A stretch of DNA of 64,000 bases from the NCBI GenBank assembly GCA_028867025.1, contig JAGWHC010000001.1, forward strand, positions 251,695 to 315,694, read 5' to 3'. The stretch is from Microcaldota archaeon (GTDB lineage: Archaea > Micrarchaeota > Micrarchaeia > Micrarchaeales > CABMGC01). The translations under genes and the position numbers were made by a program. The notes below the pieces were generated by a model, which made no database searches, was not told the DNA's origin, and worked only from the letters and a program-made list of their open reading frames with translations. Positions 8,041-16,247 of this stretch are shown piece after piece. The first letter of the stretch is position 1. Every line of letters starts with the position of its first letter.

Positions 8041-8823
8041 GTGCAGAGAGGAGTAATTGTTTATTTTGCGCTTTTTGTTGTGATTGCGATTGTGGCAGCG
8101 TACCTTTTCCTGTCGGGCGGACTGTCAGGGACCAAAACAACCACCACGACAACTGTTGGCAGTGGCAACACGTCAACGGCAACGACCTCTGTGGCGCCCA
8201 ACACGAGCACGACAAACACGACCACGCAATCAACAACATCGATAATCTACGCCGGCTGCGTGTCAAAGAACGTGACAGTGCGTATACCTAACGGCAACTT
8301 CTCCACAGGAACCTATGCCGGGTGGAACGCTACGGGACCTGGTTTCGGCACCTCGCCTTTCAACATCTCGCTTGCAAACCAGGACGGCGCATACTACGCG
8401 GCGCCATGGAGCGGGTACAACGGCAACTACATGGCCACGAACTACAGGATCGGAGTGGCGTTGCAGACCGGTAATCTCACTTCGAACGTCTTCGTGGCAA
8501 GTCAGCTCTACCTCAACTTCAAGATAATATCATCGCAGAACGCGCAGCTTTACCTGCAGATACTTGCGAACGGCAAACCCGCGATCACCGACTACTACAA
8601 CACCTATGTCTCCCCGCCTGGGAACCCTCATCCGCAGAGCATGTTCGTCAACGCGAGCATACCATTGGGACAATTGCTCTGCCAGAGCATAAGCATAAGG
8701 CTGGTTACGAACGTGGTCGGCAAGTCGTCCCAGGGCGTAAACTACATAGCTGCGGGCGACTTCTACATGAGCAAGACTCCTGCAATGAACCTGACGCAGC
8801 CAGTGAACCAGACTTTCAGCTAG
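8041..8823 (+). CDS. Membrane-anchored, Thr/Ser-rich extracellular protein
   Basis: This 260-aa protein begins at GTG 8041 and has one N-terminal hydrophobic segment (residues about 5-27, VIVYFALFVVIAIVAAYLFL) acting as signal anchor. A Thr/Ser-rich linker (TTTTTT...TTNTTTQSTTS, about 32-68) follows, probably a glycosylated stalk. Then comes a beta-rich domain with many NxT/NxS sequons and two cysteines (residues about 73 and 213) that could pair. It is probably displayed outside the cytoplasmic membrane. Target or ligand unknown. It overlaps the convergent 8816 gene by 8 nt. Confidence 0.65.
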   Translation: MQRGVIVYFALFVVIAIVAAYLFLSGGLSGTKTTTTTTVGSGNTSTATTSVAPNTSTTNTTTQSTTSIIYAGCVSKNVTVRIPNGNFSTGTYAGWNATGPGFGTSPFNISLANQDGAYYAAPWSGYNGNYMATNYRIGVALQTGNLTSNVFVASQLYLNFKIISSQNAQLYLQILANGKPAITDYYNTYVSPPGNPHPQSMFVNASIPLGQLLCQSISIRLVTNVVGKSSQGVNYIAAGDFYMSKTPAMNLTQPVNQTFS

Positions 8824-9283
8824 AGTCTTTGTCGGAGCCGTCCCCAGCATCTGAAACCGAAGGCATCTCCTCTCCGAGCGTCGGCCTTCCTCCTCGTTTC
8901 GACTGCCTGTCGGTCCTCGCGTTTGCGAAGAGCACGTCTGCATCTTCGCCGCTTTGGGCCTCGACCCAAGCCCTTATGTACACCGCTATGTTCTTGAAGG
9001 GCTTCGAGTACCTGTCTGTGAAGCTGTACACGTTGTCCTCGTGCTTGAGCATGCCAACAGAGACGCCGAAATCAAGGTACCTCTTCCATGTAGCAAGGGG
9101 CAGCGAACCGTCACAGTCCTTCAGTCTGAGGCCCTGTTTCTTCTTGACCTCGAGCAGCGCCTTCGCAAACCTGTACGCCCTTGTCTCGTTCTCAAAGTAG
9201 ATCTTCGCCAGCTCGCGCACGTTAGGATTCTTCAGTTTCTCCTTCAGAGGTGCATCTTCGAACTCCCAGTACCTGATCGCCAT
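8816..9283 (-). CDS. Hypothetical protein, 155 aa
   Basis: I do not recognise this soluble protein. The first 110 residues are mostly helical with basic and aromatic residues (YFENETRAYRFAKALLEVKKKQGLR, shortened here). They contain a possible winged-helix-like pattern ending in FGVSVGMLKHEDNVYSFTDR. The last 45 residues are low-complexity and polar (SDAGDGSDKDSS), likely disordered. A DNA-binding role is possible, not shown. Its 3' end overlaps the surface-protein gene on the opposite strand. Confidence 0.5.
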   Translation of the reverse strand: MAIRYWEFEDAPLKEKLKNPNVRELAKIYFENETRAYRFAKALLEVKKKQGLRLKDCDGSLPLATWKRYLDFGVSVGMLKHEDNVYSFTDRYSKPFKNIAVYIRAWVEAQSGEDADVLFANARTDRQSKRGGRPTLGEEMPSVSDAGDGSDKDSS

Positions 9284-9406
9284 GTCTCATATTCCATAGT
9301 TTAGAAATTTTAACCTTTCCATAATTTGCGAGTTCTCAGGTATCTCGGCAAATTTCTGTACAAAAGCGTTTTTATTTCTAACTTGCGATACCAAATTGGT
9401 ATTACT

Positions 9407-9805
9407 ATGGCGAGAGGGGAAGGATTGAAAGCTGTGGAGCTGAAGATTCAGCTGATTGGCATAAGCGAAAGGGACTTTTCGGCGCTGAAAGAGATGGCGC
9501 TGAAGGCGGACAGCCGGGACCTTAGGGTAGAAGGCCTGCGCCTGCTCTGGAACCACGGGGGTTCATCGATGGACACATCTGGAAAGTATCCTGAGGTATA
9601 TCAGGAAGTATTCAAGGAGAGCGCAATCAACGACACTGATATTGGCGTAAGGCAGAGCGCTCTGGAACTTGTGAGAGACCCCAAATTCTTGGAGACGCGC
9701 ATGCTGCTTGATGATAGTCTGCTTGCAAGGGCCATGGCTAAGAGCGCGCTGGAAGCTGTGCGAAGGAATCCGAAAGGATATGTAGGCCCGGGCTGGGAGT
9801 ACTGA
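9407..9805 (+). CDS. Small alpha-helical (HEAT-like) protein
   Basis: This protein of about 132 aa starts at ATG 9407 (MARGEGLKAVELK). A TATA-like tttttatttc about 30 bp upstream makes this start better than an upstream in-frame one at 9326. The sequence is made of amphipathic helices in pairs with repeating patterns (LKEMALKADSRDLRVEGLRLL; VRQSALELVRDPKFLE; MAKSALEAVRRNP), each quoted only in part. This resembles two or three HEAT-type repeats. It is probably a protein-binding scaffold of unknown function. Confidence 0.5.
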   Translation: MARGEGLKAVELKIQLIGISERDFSALKEMALKADSRDLRVEGLRLLWNHGGSSMDTSGKYPEVYQEVFKESAINDTDIGVRQSALELVRDPKFLETRMLLDDSLLARAMAKSALEAVRRNPKGYVGPGWEY

Positions 9806-9834
9806 ATAGGATTGGCCGGCTGTTGAGTACACGC

Positions 9835-11139
9835 TCACTTAGGCATAAACTTCGAGAACTGCTTGCGTATGTTGCGGTCGTTCTTCATCATGCCGAACAT
9901 TTTCTTCATCTTGTTGAAGTCGGCAATCATCTCCCTTACCTCCTTCTCGGTAGAGCCGCTTCCCTTCGCAATTCTTTTTATCCTGCCAGAGTTGCCAAGC
10001 AGGCTTCCATCCTCTCTTTCCTGAGGTGTCATCGAGTCTATTATCGACTTGTACCTCTTCATCTTCACCTCGCTCTGCTCAAGTGCCTCCTTAGGAGCCG
10101 AGACCCCCATCGAAGCCATCATGTTCTTCAGCGGTCCCATCTTGTTGAGCGCTTTCAGCTGGGTGTAGAATGTGCTGTAGTTCAGTTCCTCAACCTCCAT
10201 CTCCTCGGGTTTGACGTTAGCCTCTTTTATCGCCTGCTGCACGTTCGCGACCAGGGACTCGAGGTCAGGCATCCCGAGCAGCCTGCTGACGAACTTTTTC
10301 GAGTCGTAAAGCTCGAGCGCATTTAGTTTTTCTCCGGTACCGATGAACTCTATTCCGACATTCGCAGCGCTGACTGCGCTCAAAGCACCACCGCCTTTTC
10401 CAGAGCCGTCGAGTTTGGTGACAATGACGCCTGTGAGCTTCACTGCGCTATCAAACTCCTTGGCCTGCTTTCCGGCAACCTGACCTGTGTCGGCGTTTAT
10501 AACAAGCGTTTTTTCGTCAGGCTTGAACTCATCTGCGACGGCTTTGAGCTGATCGTGGAGGTCTTTATCGAGGGCATTCCTCCCGCTGGTGTCACAGATT
10601 AGGACCTTCTTGTCCTTCAGCGCTGCAATCGCTCCGCGTATTATCTTCCTGACGTCTGTCTCGTCCTTGATTCCGAAGAATCCGACGCCCGCCTGCTTTG
10701 CGAGAGTCTCGAGCTGCTCGTACGCCGCGGGCCTAGACACGTCGCAGGCGATGAGCGCGCTGCTGAGCCCGCGCTCCTGGTAATATCTTGCGAGCTTCGC
10801 CGCTGTTGTGGTCTTACCTGAGCCATAAAGGCCCAGAAGCAGCACCCTTTTCGGCTTCATGACAGGCGCAAAGGCGGTTCCCATGAGCCGCGTTAGCTCC
10901 TCATAGAGCATGTTCGTTATATAGTCCTTGGCGCTCACGCCCTGAGGCAGTTTCTCTTTGAGCGCCGCATCCTCCAATTTCTTCGTCAGCTGGAGCACGA
11001 GCTCGACGTTCACGTCGGCAGATATAAGTGCTCGCTGCAGCTCCTTGTTGAACTCGCGTATCGTCTTAGCGTCTATAATCGTGGCGCCGGTAAGCCTTGC
11101 TATGGCTTTCCTTAGCCCCTCGCCTAGGTCCATGTTCAC
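9835..11139 (-). CDS. srp54: Signal recognition particle GTPase SRP54
   Basis: SRP54 (434 aa) binds signal sequences and SRP RNA and delivers ribosomes to the membrane receptor FtsY. Domains in order are an N helical bundle (1-95), a G domain with P-loop GLYGSGKTTT (103-112), DTSGRNALD, TKLDGSGKGGGALS, and a Met-rich M domain (about 300-434) with repeated MKKMFGMM-type helices and the RNA-binding SGRIKRIAKGSGS. The P-loop has tyrosine in a position that is usually threonine or glutamine. An alternative start at the Met of 11133 is possible. It is divergent from the tRNA-Ile gene. Confidence 0.96.
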   Translation of the reverse strand: MNMDLGEGLRKAIARLTGATIIDAKTIREFNKELQRALISADVNVELVLQLTKKLEDAALKEKLPQGVSAKDYITNMLYEELTRLMGTAFAPVMKPKRVLLLGLYGSGKTTTAAKLARYYQERGLSSALIACDVSRPAAYEQLETLAKQAGVGFFGIKDETDVRKIIRGAIAALKDKKVLICDTSGRNALDKDLHDQLKAVADEFKPDEKTLVINADTGQVAGKQAKEFDSAVKLTGVIVTKLDGSGKGGGALSAVSAANVGIEFIGTGEKLNALELYDSKKFVSRLLGMPDLESLVANVQQAIKEANVKPEEMEVEELNYSTFYTQLKALNKMGPLKNMMASMGVSAPKEALEQSEVKMKRYKSIIDSMTPQEREDGSLLGNSGRIKRIAKGSGSTEKEVREMIADFNKMKKMFGMMKNDRNIRKQFSKFMPK

Positions 11140-11186
11140 TCCGTTTGCAGTAATAATTATGAATCTAGATATTTAAAGGGAATCAG

Positions 11187-11261
11187 GGGCTCGTAGCTCA
11201 GCTTGGTTAGAGCGGCGGTCTTATAAGCCGTAGGTCCGGAGTTCAAATCTCCGCGGGCCCA
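11187..11261 (+). tRNA. tRNA-Ile (anticodon UAU)
   Basis: The 75-nt cloverleaf has a perfect acceptor stem (GGGCTCG with CGGGCCC, one G-U), a D arm GCTC/GAGC, an anticodon stem GCGGT/GCCGT, and a T arm CGGAG-TTCAAAT-CTCCG, with A73. The 7-nt anticodon loop cttataa puts TAT at 11222-11224, which reads AUA isoleucine. Most archaea instead use a CAU tRNA modified to agmatidine for this codon. No intron. A TATA-like element (atatttaaag) lies just upstream at about 11169-11178. Confidence 0.9.
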
Positions 11262-11278
11262 TACATAAAGGCGACCGC

Positions 11279-11530
11279 ATGGGATTCATGGAGAGGCTGG
11301 CAGAACGCGCAGCCGAATCGAGACTGCACGATGTAGTTGAGACCGTAAGGATCGGCTGGAACAACTACAGTTTCGTTTTCTACATCACTGGCGTTTCCGC
11401 AATCCTCGCAGCGCTATTCGGAATAGCGGGATGGATATCCATAGCTGTAACGCTGGTGTTCTTCTACTACGTCGGTAAGTTCAGGCGGCACTTCGACAGG
11501 GAAAAGAGCAAGAGGCCGTGGAAGTACTAA
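11279..11530 (+). CDS. Small two-helix membrane protein, 83 aa
   Basis: This unrecognised protein has a charged N-terminal amphipathic stretch (MERLAERAAESRLHDVVETVR). Two adjacent membrane segments follow (about 31-48 and 52-66), then a strongly basic tail (KFRRHFDREKSKRPWKY), which by the positive-inside rule should be cytoplasmic. It begins 17 nt after tRNA-Ile and may share its transcript. It is convergent with the 11534 gene. Confidence 0.55.
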   Translation: MGFMERLAERAAESRLHDVVETVRIGWNNYSFVFYITGVSAILAALFGIAGWISIAVTLVFFYYVGKFRRHFDREKSKRPWKY

Positions 11531-11533
11531 TCG

Positions 11534-12067
11534 CTATGCTCTTCTCTCCAGCTTTGGAGGTTCTGCAGCCTTCTTCAATGCAATGCTTATTTTGTATATA
11601 GGCGCGCCTTCTGGCAGTTTGCCTCCCACATGCGTGTGCGCGGTTATGACAGTTGTTTCCGGTCCGTAGCCGTATGCTGCACTTTCAAAATCAAGGTCAG
11701 GAATATGCGAGATTATGTCAAGCGCTGTTGCAGAATCTCTCACCGCATCACGCGAATTGCCAGGATATGAAAGGAATACGTCGGCATCGTACAGTGTGAG
11801 TGTTTCTGCGTCGTGGAAGTACGGCACAAGTTGCCTGTAACCCTCCTTGTCACTGGAGCCTTTGAAGTACATGGCAAGCGCCAGCTTGCGGCTTTCGTTT
11901 TTGACGCTGATAAGCACAGCTCGAGGGTTCAGGTTGCGCATTGTCTTCTCCCTGAAGCTGTCAATAACAATCGGATCCTCGGGAATGCCGATCGTGGAAA
12001 CGACCGCGTTGCTTATGCTGAAAGCGAATGTTTTTTCCTTATCTGCCGTTACTGCCACGCTGAACAT
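11534..12067 (-). CDS. Hypothetical protein, 177 aa
   Basis: I do not recognise it. It is a soluble alpha/beta protein with segments such as AVLISVKNESRKLALAMYF and DADVFLSYPGNSRDAVRDSA. It has an HTHVGGKLP stretch near the C-terminus, where the two histidines could bind metal. The GYGPETTVITAHTH part has the look of a small ligand-binding protein, but no family is clear. Upstream is a TATA-rich stretch (ctacaaataaatag). Confidence 0.5.
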   Translation of the reverse strand: MFSVAVTADKEKTFAFSISNAVVSTIGIPEDPIVIDSFREKTMRNLNPRAVLISVKNESRKLALAMYFKGSSDKEGYRQLVPYFHDAETLTLYDADVFLSYPGNSRDAVRDSATALDIISHIPDLDFESAAYGYGPETTVITAHTHVGGKLPEGAPIYKISIALKKAAEPPKLERRA

Positions 12068-12118
12068 CGTAGTTCTACAAATAAATAGTTTGAGATGGCG
12101 TCAGCTAAAAGCCGATGT

Positions 12119-12595
12119 TCAGCAAGCTGGGCCGCGTTTGATGTAATGCAACAGTGGATTTATTTCCAAATTGAACGTTTGGATGTCTGTGCGGCGCTGC
12201 GCCATGAGCCCGAACTTCATGAACTCGCCTATTGATGTGTCTTCGCTTTCATGCACGTAGCGACTGTGGCCCGAACCGTCCCTGAATCTGTCTGATGTGT
12301 CGCCCATTACGGTCAGCACCGCGCCCTCATCGATAAGCGCTATCAGCTCATCCGAGCCTATGCCCGATACCTTTTTGCTTCCGCTGCTCTCTAGGAATTT
12401 CCCGACCCGCTCTAGCACTCCTGGAACCAGTGCTTTGATCACAACTGTTCTCTCTTCCCCCAGTTCTGTGCGCACACGGAGCACCGCTGACAGGTCTCCC
12501 CTGTATATCGCCCACTGCCCTTCCCTCCCGGGTTCCAGTGAGATGCGCAGATCTGAAGAACTGCGCGCCAGCTCTCTCCCCATCACCGCTGACAT
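12119..12595 (-). CDS. Hypothetical protein, 158 aa
   Basis: I do not recognise it. The first 110 residues are predicted beta-rich (ISLEPGREGQWAIYRG; AVLRVRTELGEERTVVIKALV), followed by a polar loop (GDTSDRFRDGSGHSRYVHESED) and a helical end. No membrane segment. The ATG at 12595 is 51 nt from the divergent RNase P protein gene, so the two share a promoter region (ttaaaa and tataaataa elements at about 12598-12625). Confidence 0.5.
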   Translation of the reverse strand: MSAVMGRELARSSSDLRISLEPGREGQWAIYRGDLSAVLRVRTELGEERTVVIKALVPGVLERVGKFLESSGSKKVSGIGSDELIALIDEGAVLTVMGDTSDRFRDGSGHSRYVHESEDTSIGEFMKFGLMAQRRTDIQTFNLEINPLLHYIKRGPAC

Positions 12596-12646
12596 GATTT
12601 AAAAGGGTCTGGCCGCATATAAATAAGTTGGTATTAAGGCACGTTG

Positions 12647-12967
12647 ATGAAAAACGCAGATCTGATGGGCAGCGTGGCGTCGCGCCGCATAAAGACGCTT
12701 ATGCGCATGGCTGAGGAAAGGATCCTTGAGAAGAAGCCTGCGGCAAAAAAGCTTGCGCAGAGGTACGTGAAACTTGCTCTCAAGATCAGCGAGCACTACA
12801 AATCGAACGTGCCCGGTGACCTGAAACACAGAATATGCAAGAAGTGCGGCAACTTCCTGGTTCCTGGAATAAACTGCACCGTAAGGCTGGTAAGTTCGCA
12901 CGGCTACGCCGTATATGTATGCGAATGCGGGAATGAGGAGCACGTCTTCTACAAGAAAAGGCGCTGA
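12647..12967 (+). CDS. rnp4: Ribonuclease P protein component 4 (Rpp21/Rpr2 family)
   Basis: Rnp4 (106 aa) is a protein subunit of archaeal RNase P that helps the catalytic RNA cut tRNA 5' leaders. It has an N-terminal helical part (AEERILEKKPAAKKLAQRYVK) and a zinc ribbon with CKKCGN near residue 65 and CECGNE near residue 92. This layout is typical of the Rpr2/Rpp21 family. ATG 12647 is preceded by an in-frame TTG at 12644; the ATG is preferred. A TATA element (cgcatataaataag) lies about 25 bp upstream. Confidence 0.9.
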   Translation: MKNADLMGSVASRRIKTLMRMAEERILEKKPAAKKLAQRYVKLALKISEHYKSNVPGDLKHRICKKCGNFLVPGINCTVRLVSSHGYAVYVCECGNEEHVFYKKRR

Positions 12968-12979
12968 ATCCTCTGCTGC

Positions 12980-13483
12980 CTATTGGGACAGTACCGAAAC
13001 GAAGTCCGGTACGTTGCTCGCGTCGCTCGCAGTGATTATGTTCTTGTCGGTCACAACGAAGTCATCGCTCGGCTTGCCGCGGTAGAGCCTGACCAGCTTC
13101 TCAGTGTCCTCGTCGGTCTTGGCTATCCGCGTGTCCTTTATCACGTTTGCCCTTGCGATGACCCTGATGCCGTTGCCGATGCCAGCCACTTTCTTGTTGT
13201 TGTCGTGAAATGCCTTGACTACATCCAGCAGGGGCCTGTGGTCGTAGAGCTTGAGCGACTCAACCCCCGGGCCGTCTGCTATCAGCAGCACGTCGAATGT
13301 TCCTGCCTCTATGGACCTGGCGTCTATCTGCGGCTTGAGAGTCGCGCCGTGGTATCCCATGCACGTCTTGAGCGTTAGGCTCACTATCTGCGCTTCTATG
13401 TCTTTCTTCCCGAAGAGGAGCTGCAGCTGCGATACTGTCTCATCCTTGAAATCCTTCGGTGCTATCAGGATTGCAACTTTCAT
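12980..13483 (-). CDS. DJ-1/PfpI-like protein lacking the nucleophile cysteine
   Basis: This 167-aa protein has the DJ-1/PfpI layout: MKVAILIAPKDFKDET at the start (edge strand and acidic loop), FDVLLIADGPGVESL in the middle, then a nucleophile-elbow strand VAGIGNGIRVIARA. Active family members have Cys at the elbow (as in AICHG or GICHA); here the matching position is Gly-Asn, so peptidase, glyoxalase or deglycase chemistry is unlikely. Start ATG 13483 is preceded by GGTGACCTCC. Convergent with rnp4. Confidence 0.75.
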   Translation of the reverse strand: MKVAILIAPKDFKDETVSQLQLLFGKKDIEAQIVSLTLKTCMGYHGATLKPQIDARSIEAGTFDVLLIADGPGVESLKLYDHRPLLDVVKAFHDNNKKVAGIGNGIRVIARANVIKDTRIAKTDEDTEKLVRLYRGKPSDDFVVTDKNIITASDASNVPDFVSVLSQ

Positions 13484-13531
13484 GGAGGTCACCTGCTGTT
13501 ATTTTCCTGTAAAATAAGATAAACCTTGCCG

Positions 13532-15370
13532 TTATGGGGACCATAGCTGCTTCTTTTGCTGACCAGATTGCTTTTTCTGTGCCTGCGCCTGGTTCGGCGA
13601 CGTCTTCTGTCTTTTTTTGCCGAACTCGCGCTCTATGCTCTTCATGGCCACGTAGACGAAGACCGCCGCGATCGCAATTATCTCGACTATGTTTATCGGA
13701 GAGAGGAAAATGGCGTTTATGGGCACGCCAAGCTTTACCGATTTCTGCTGTTCGCCTCCCAGGTATGAGATTGTGACGTTTGCAGCACCGTCGGGCACAT
13801 TGGGAATTACAAGCATGCCGCTTGAACCAGTATAAGTGCTCGTCTTCGTACCGTTCTCGAATACCAGGGAGACGGAGGCGTTGATCGGGAAGCCGAGGGT
13901 GCCCGAGGTCTCAACAGTTACATTGTATATGGGAAGCGGGACCAGCACCAACTGCGTTGAGTTTTGGGTAACGTTGGTGTACGCCGATATCCACACTCCC
14001 TTGTAGTATGCTCCGGAAACCAGGGATTCCTTGCTGGTTGGAAGGAAGGGCGTGCTGTTGACCTGCTGGTTGTTTACCAGGAACTTCGGGACATACACAC
14101 GTTGGCCGTTTGCGTTGGTGCCAACGAGATCGCTGCCGTACTGCCAGAGTGCCGTTATGTTTTCAGGGCCGGTAATTATGCTCTGTGCAGATGCGTTTGT
14201 GGCGTTGCTGCTCCAGCCTGCGAATCTGAATTGCTGCACGCCATTGCGGAGGAAGGAAGTGTTGCTTATGCCGTAGCTGGCAAGAGTGCCGTTGCCGTAC
14301 CATCCGGAGCCTCTGGCCGTGCCATAGGGCGAGTGGACATTGACAAGATACTGGACCTGCCAGTTAGCGGTTTCGGTTATGTTTGCTGTCATCAGCAGCT
14401 GGACCCTGTTCTGGCTGCCTGTGTAGAAGCCCAGTCCGCTGCCGGTCCACCCTGTGAACGCGGCGCGGGAGTTGACCGTCAGATTCACTACGGCTGGCGC
14501 GGAAATGTACTGCGCCGAATACGCGACGTAAGTGTTCCTGCTCGATATGTTGCCGTACTTTGAGTTTACCGTAAGCCTGTATCCGAGGTTCCAGAGCTTT
14601 GTGTTGTTCGTGGACGTTGGCAGCCCGGAGCCTACTGCGAAGTAGTTGGTCCTTGTACCGACTTCTTCAACTCCATAGGGATTGTCTTTGTTTGTTTTGC
14701 TTCCAACCCCGTAGTTGATCGAGCCGAATGCGCTCTGCACAGGCAGGAACATGTCGAACTTATACGCGGAGAGGTTGGCAAATATAACTTGCTTCATGTA
14801 AGTTTTAACATCGCTTGTGTTCGCTAGCTCGCCTACCGCTATAGGCGTGTAGGGGCCTGAGTCTGAGGCGCCGACGTTCACAGTACCTATCGTTTTGTTG
14901 TCAAAAAGGAAATACCAGGTGCTGCCGAGAGAGTAGAAGGCATAGGTGTGGAAAGTTCCATTGACCCCTGCGGATTTATCAACGCCGGTGGAACCGTAGA
15001 ACGTGGAATTGTTTCCTGGAGTGAAGTACTCGTAGAACCATTCCGCGTCTCCGGCGCGCACGAAGGTGGAGTTTGCACAGCCGCTAAGTGTGCATTCAGT
15101 TGAGAGATTTCCGGTTTCGTTAAGGATTGTGTACCCTACCTGAATGAACGCACCGTTAGAGAGCGTTTCGCCGACCCAGAATGCCATGGATCCGCTGGTC
15201 GGGTTTTGGGGCGTTATGGTCTGTATCTCGACGCTTGCCCCGTTGTTGTTGGAGGCGCTTGATGTCGCTCTTGCTCCGCTCTGGAACCAGTACTCGGCAT
15301 GCGCTAGGCCCGCAATCGCAATAAATGAGATAAGCGCGGCCGCCAGCAGAAACTCAAACTTTCTCATCAT
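13532..15370 (-). CDS. Large surface protein with signal peptide, Listeria-Bacteroides-type repeat and C-terminal anchor
   Basis: This protein of about 612 aa begins with a signal peptide (FEFLLAAALISFIAIAGLAHA). It continues with a beta-sandwich region resembling LamG/concanavalin-like folds (SMAFWVGETL...FHTYAFYSLGSTWYFLFD). A stretch with tandem beta units (FTGWTGSGLGFYTGSQN; TANITETANWQVQYLVNV; RFAGWSSNATNASAQ) resembles bacterial InlB-type repeats. A carboxypeptidase-regulatory-like beta domain (about 490-560) comes next, then one membrane helix and a Lys/Gln-rich cytoplasmic tail. Many N-glycosylation sequons. Likely an adhesin or S-layer-associated protein. Its start overlaps the dtdA 3' end by 17 nt. 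Confidence 0.72.
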   Translation of the reverse strand: MMRKFEFLLAAALISFIAIAGLAHAEYWFQSGARATSSASNNNGASVEIQTITPQNPTSGSMAFWVGETLSNGAFIQVGYTILNETGNLSTECTLSGCANSTFVRAGDAEWFYEYFTPGNNSTFYGSTGVDKSAGVNGTFHTYAFYSLGSTWYFLFDNKTIGTVNVGASDSGPYTPIAVGELANTSDVKTYMKQVIFANLSAYKFDMFLPVQSAFGSINYGVGSKTNKDNPYGVEEVGTRTNYFAVGSGLPTSTNNTKLWNLGYRLTVNSKYGNISSRNTYVAYSAQYISAPAVVNLTVNSRAAFTGWTGSGLGFYTGSQNRVQLLMTANITETANWQVQYLVNVHSPYGTARGSGWYGNGTLASYGISNTSFLRNGVQQFRFAGWSSNATNASAQSIITGPENITALWQYGSDLVGTNANGQRVYVPKFLVNNQQVNSTPFLPTSKESLVSGAYYKGVWISAYTNVTQNSTQLVLVPLPIYNVTVETSGTLGFPINASVSLVFENGTKTSTYTGSSGMLVIPNVPDGAANVTISYLGGEQQKSVKLGVPINAIFLSPINIVEIIAIAAVFVYVAMKSIEREFGKKRQKTSPNQAQAQKKQSGQQKKQLWSP

Positions 15371-16166
15371 CAAGTCCTATTTCGTTTAACTTCTTAATTG
15401 TTTCCTCTTTCATGCGAGAGTTAAGGCTTTTCCAGTCAACTACGGCAAGCTCAGGTTTGGGTTCCGACCGCTCCATCGCCTGCGCAAGGACGTCCAGGTT
15501 GCTGCTGCCGTCTTCGTTGAATATAGCGTACTTCGGCAGTATGTGCGAGAACGCATAGCCCTTTGAGAGCGCAAGGCCTGAGAACTTTTCAGGGTAGTGG
15601 TTGCTTCCTATGCCTAAGACCACCCTGCTAAACTCTGCTTCTCCGTTAAGCGCGCTTGTGAGCGATGAGAACGCGGCATCGGCGAGTTTCGTTGCCGCGC
15701 TCTTGTTACCGACCATGTTTTCGCTTCCCCCTATCTCCACGAAAAGCGAGGGCGTCTTTAGCAGAGGTCCGTGGTGCGTGGCCTCGTATGTCTTCTCCAC
15801 AGCCTCGTCTATCTCGCTCAAACCGGAGAGGACCGCCAGCATCAGTGCCGGGGCGGCGAAGGAGAGCTCTTTCGGCTTGCCCCCGAAATCCGCTCTGGGC
15901 CTCCAGTTGCCGAGCGAGTGAGTGGTTAATGCGTCCACCTCCGCCTCGCTCTTGTGCCTGCTGAGGAACATAAGCGAATCGCAGATGAAACTGTCTGCGA
16001 ATTCGGCGGCATAGGCAGGCACGTCTATCTCGTACACCCTCACCCTGTCGTTTTCGTACTTGAGGTAGTGGTGACCGTCGACCGGCCTGAAGCCATTCTC
16101 CTTGACTATGCGCTCCGCCATGTTAGATCCTGCTGGATCAAGCTTTGAGTATACGATTCCCATCAT
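15354..16166 (-). CDS. dtdA: D-aminoacyl-tRNA deacylase DtdA (archaeal type)
   Basis: DtdA (about 270 aa) hydrolyses D-amino acids from mischarged tRNAs. It is zinc-dependent and unrelated to bacterial Dtd. Diagnostic stretches are MMGIVYSKLDPAGSNMAERI at the N-terminus, FLSRHKSEAEVDALTTHSLGNW, EATHHGPLLKTPSLFVEIG, and VLGIGSNHYPEKFS; the conserved histidines in these motifs are present. The ATG at 16166 fits the family start; an upstream GTG frame to 16193 is less likely. A TATA element (atatataagata) lies at about 16194-16206. The surface-protein gene begins inside its last codons. Confidence 0.93.
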   Translation of the reverse strand: MMGIVYSKLDPAGSNMAERIVKENGFRPVDGHHYLKYENDRVRVYEIDVPAYAAEFADSFICDSLMFLSRHKSEAEVDALTTHSLGNWRPRADFGGKPKELSFAAPALMLAVLSGLSEIDEAVEKTYEATHHGPLLKTPSLFVEIGGSENMVGNKSAATKLADAAFSSLTSALNGEAEFSRVVLGIGSNHYPEKFSGLALSKGYAFSHILPKYAIFNEDGSSNLDVLAQAMERSEPKPELAVVDWKSLNSRMKEETIKKLNEIGLDDEKV

Positions 16167-16247
16167 GCCTACACAGTGATTATTCGGCAGCACGCTATAT
16201 CTTATATATTAATATCGTTAACAATAATGTAATTCTAAGGGGGTCCG

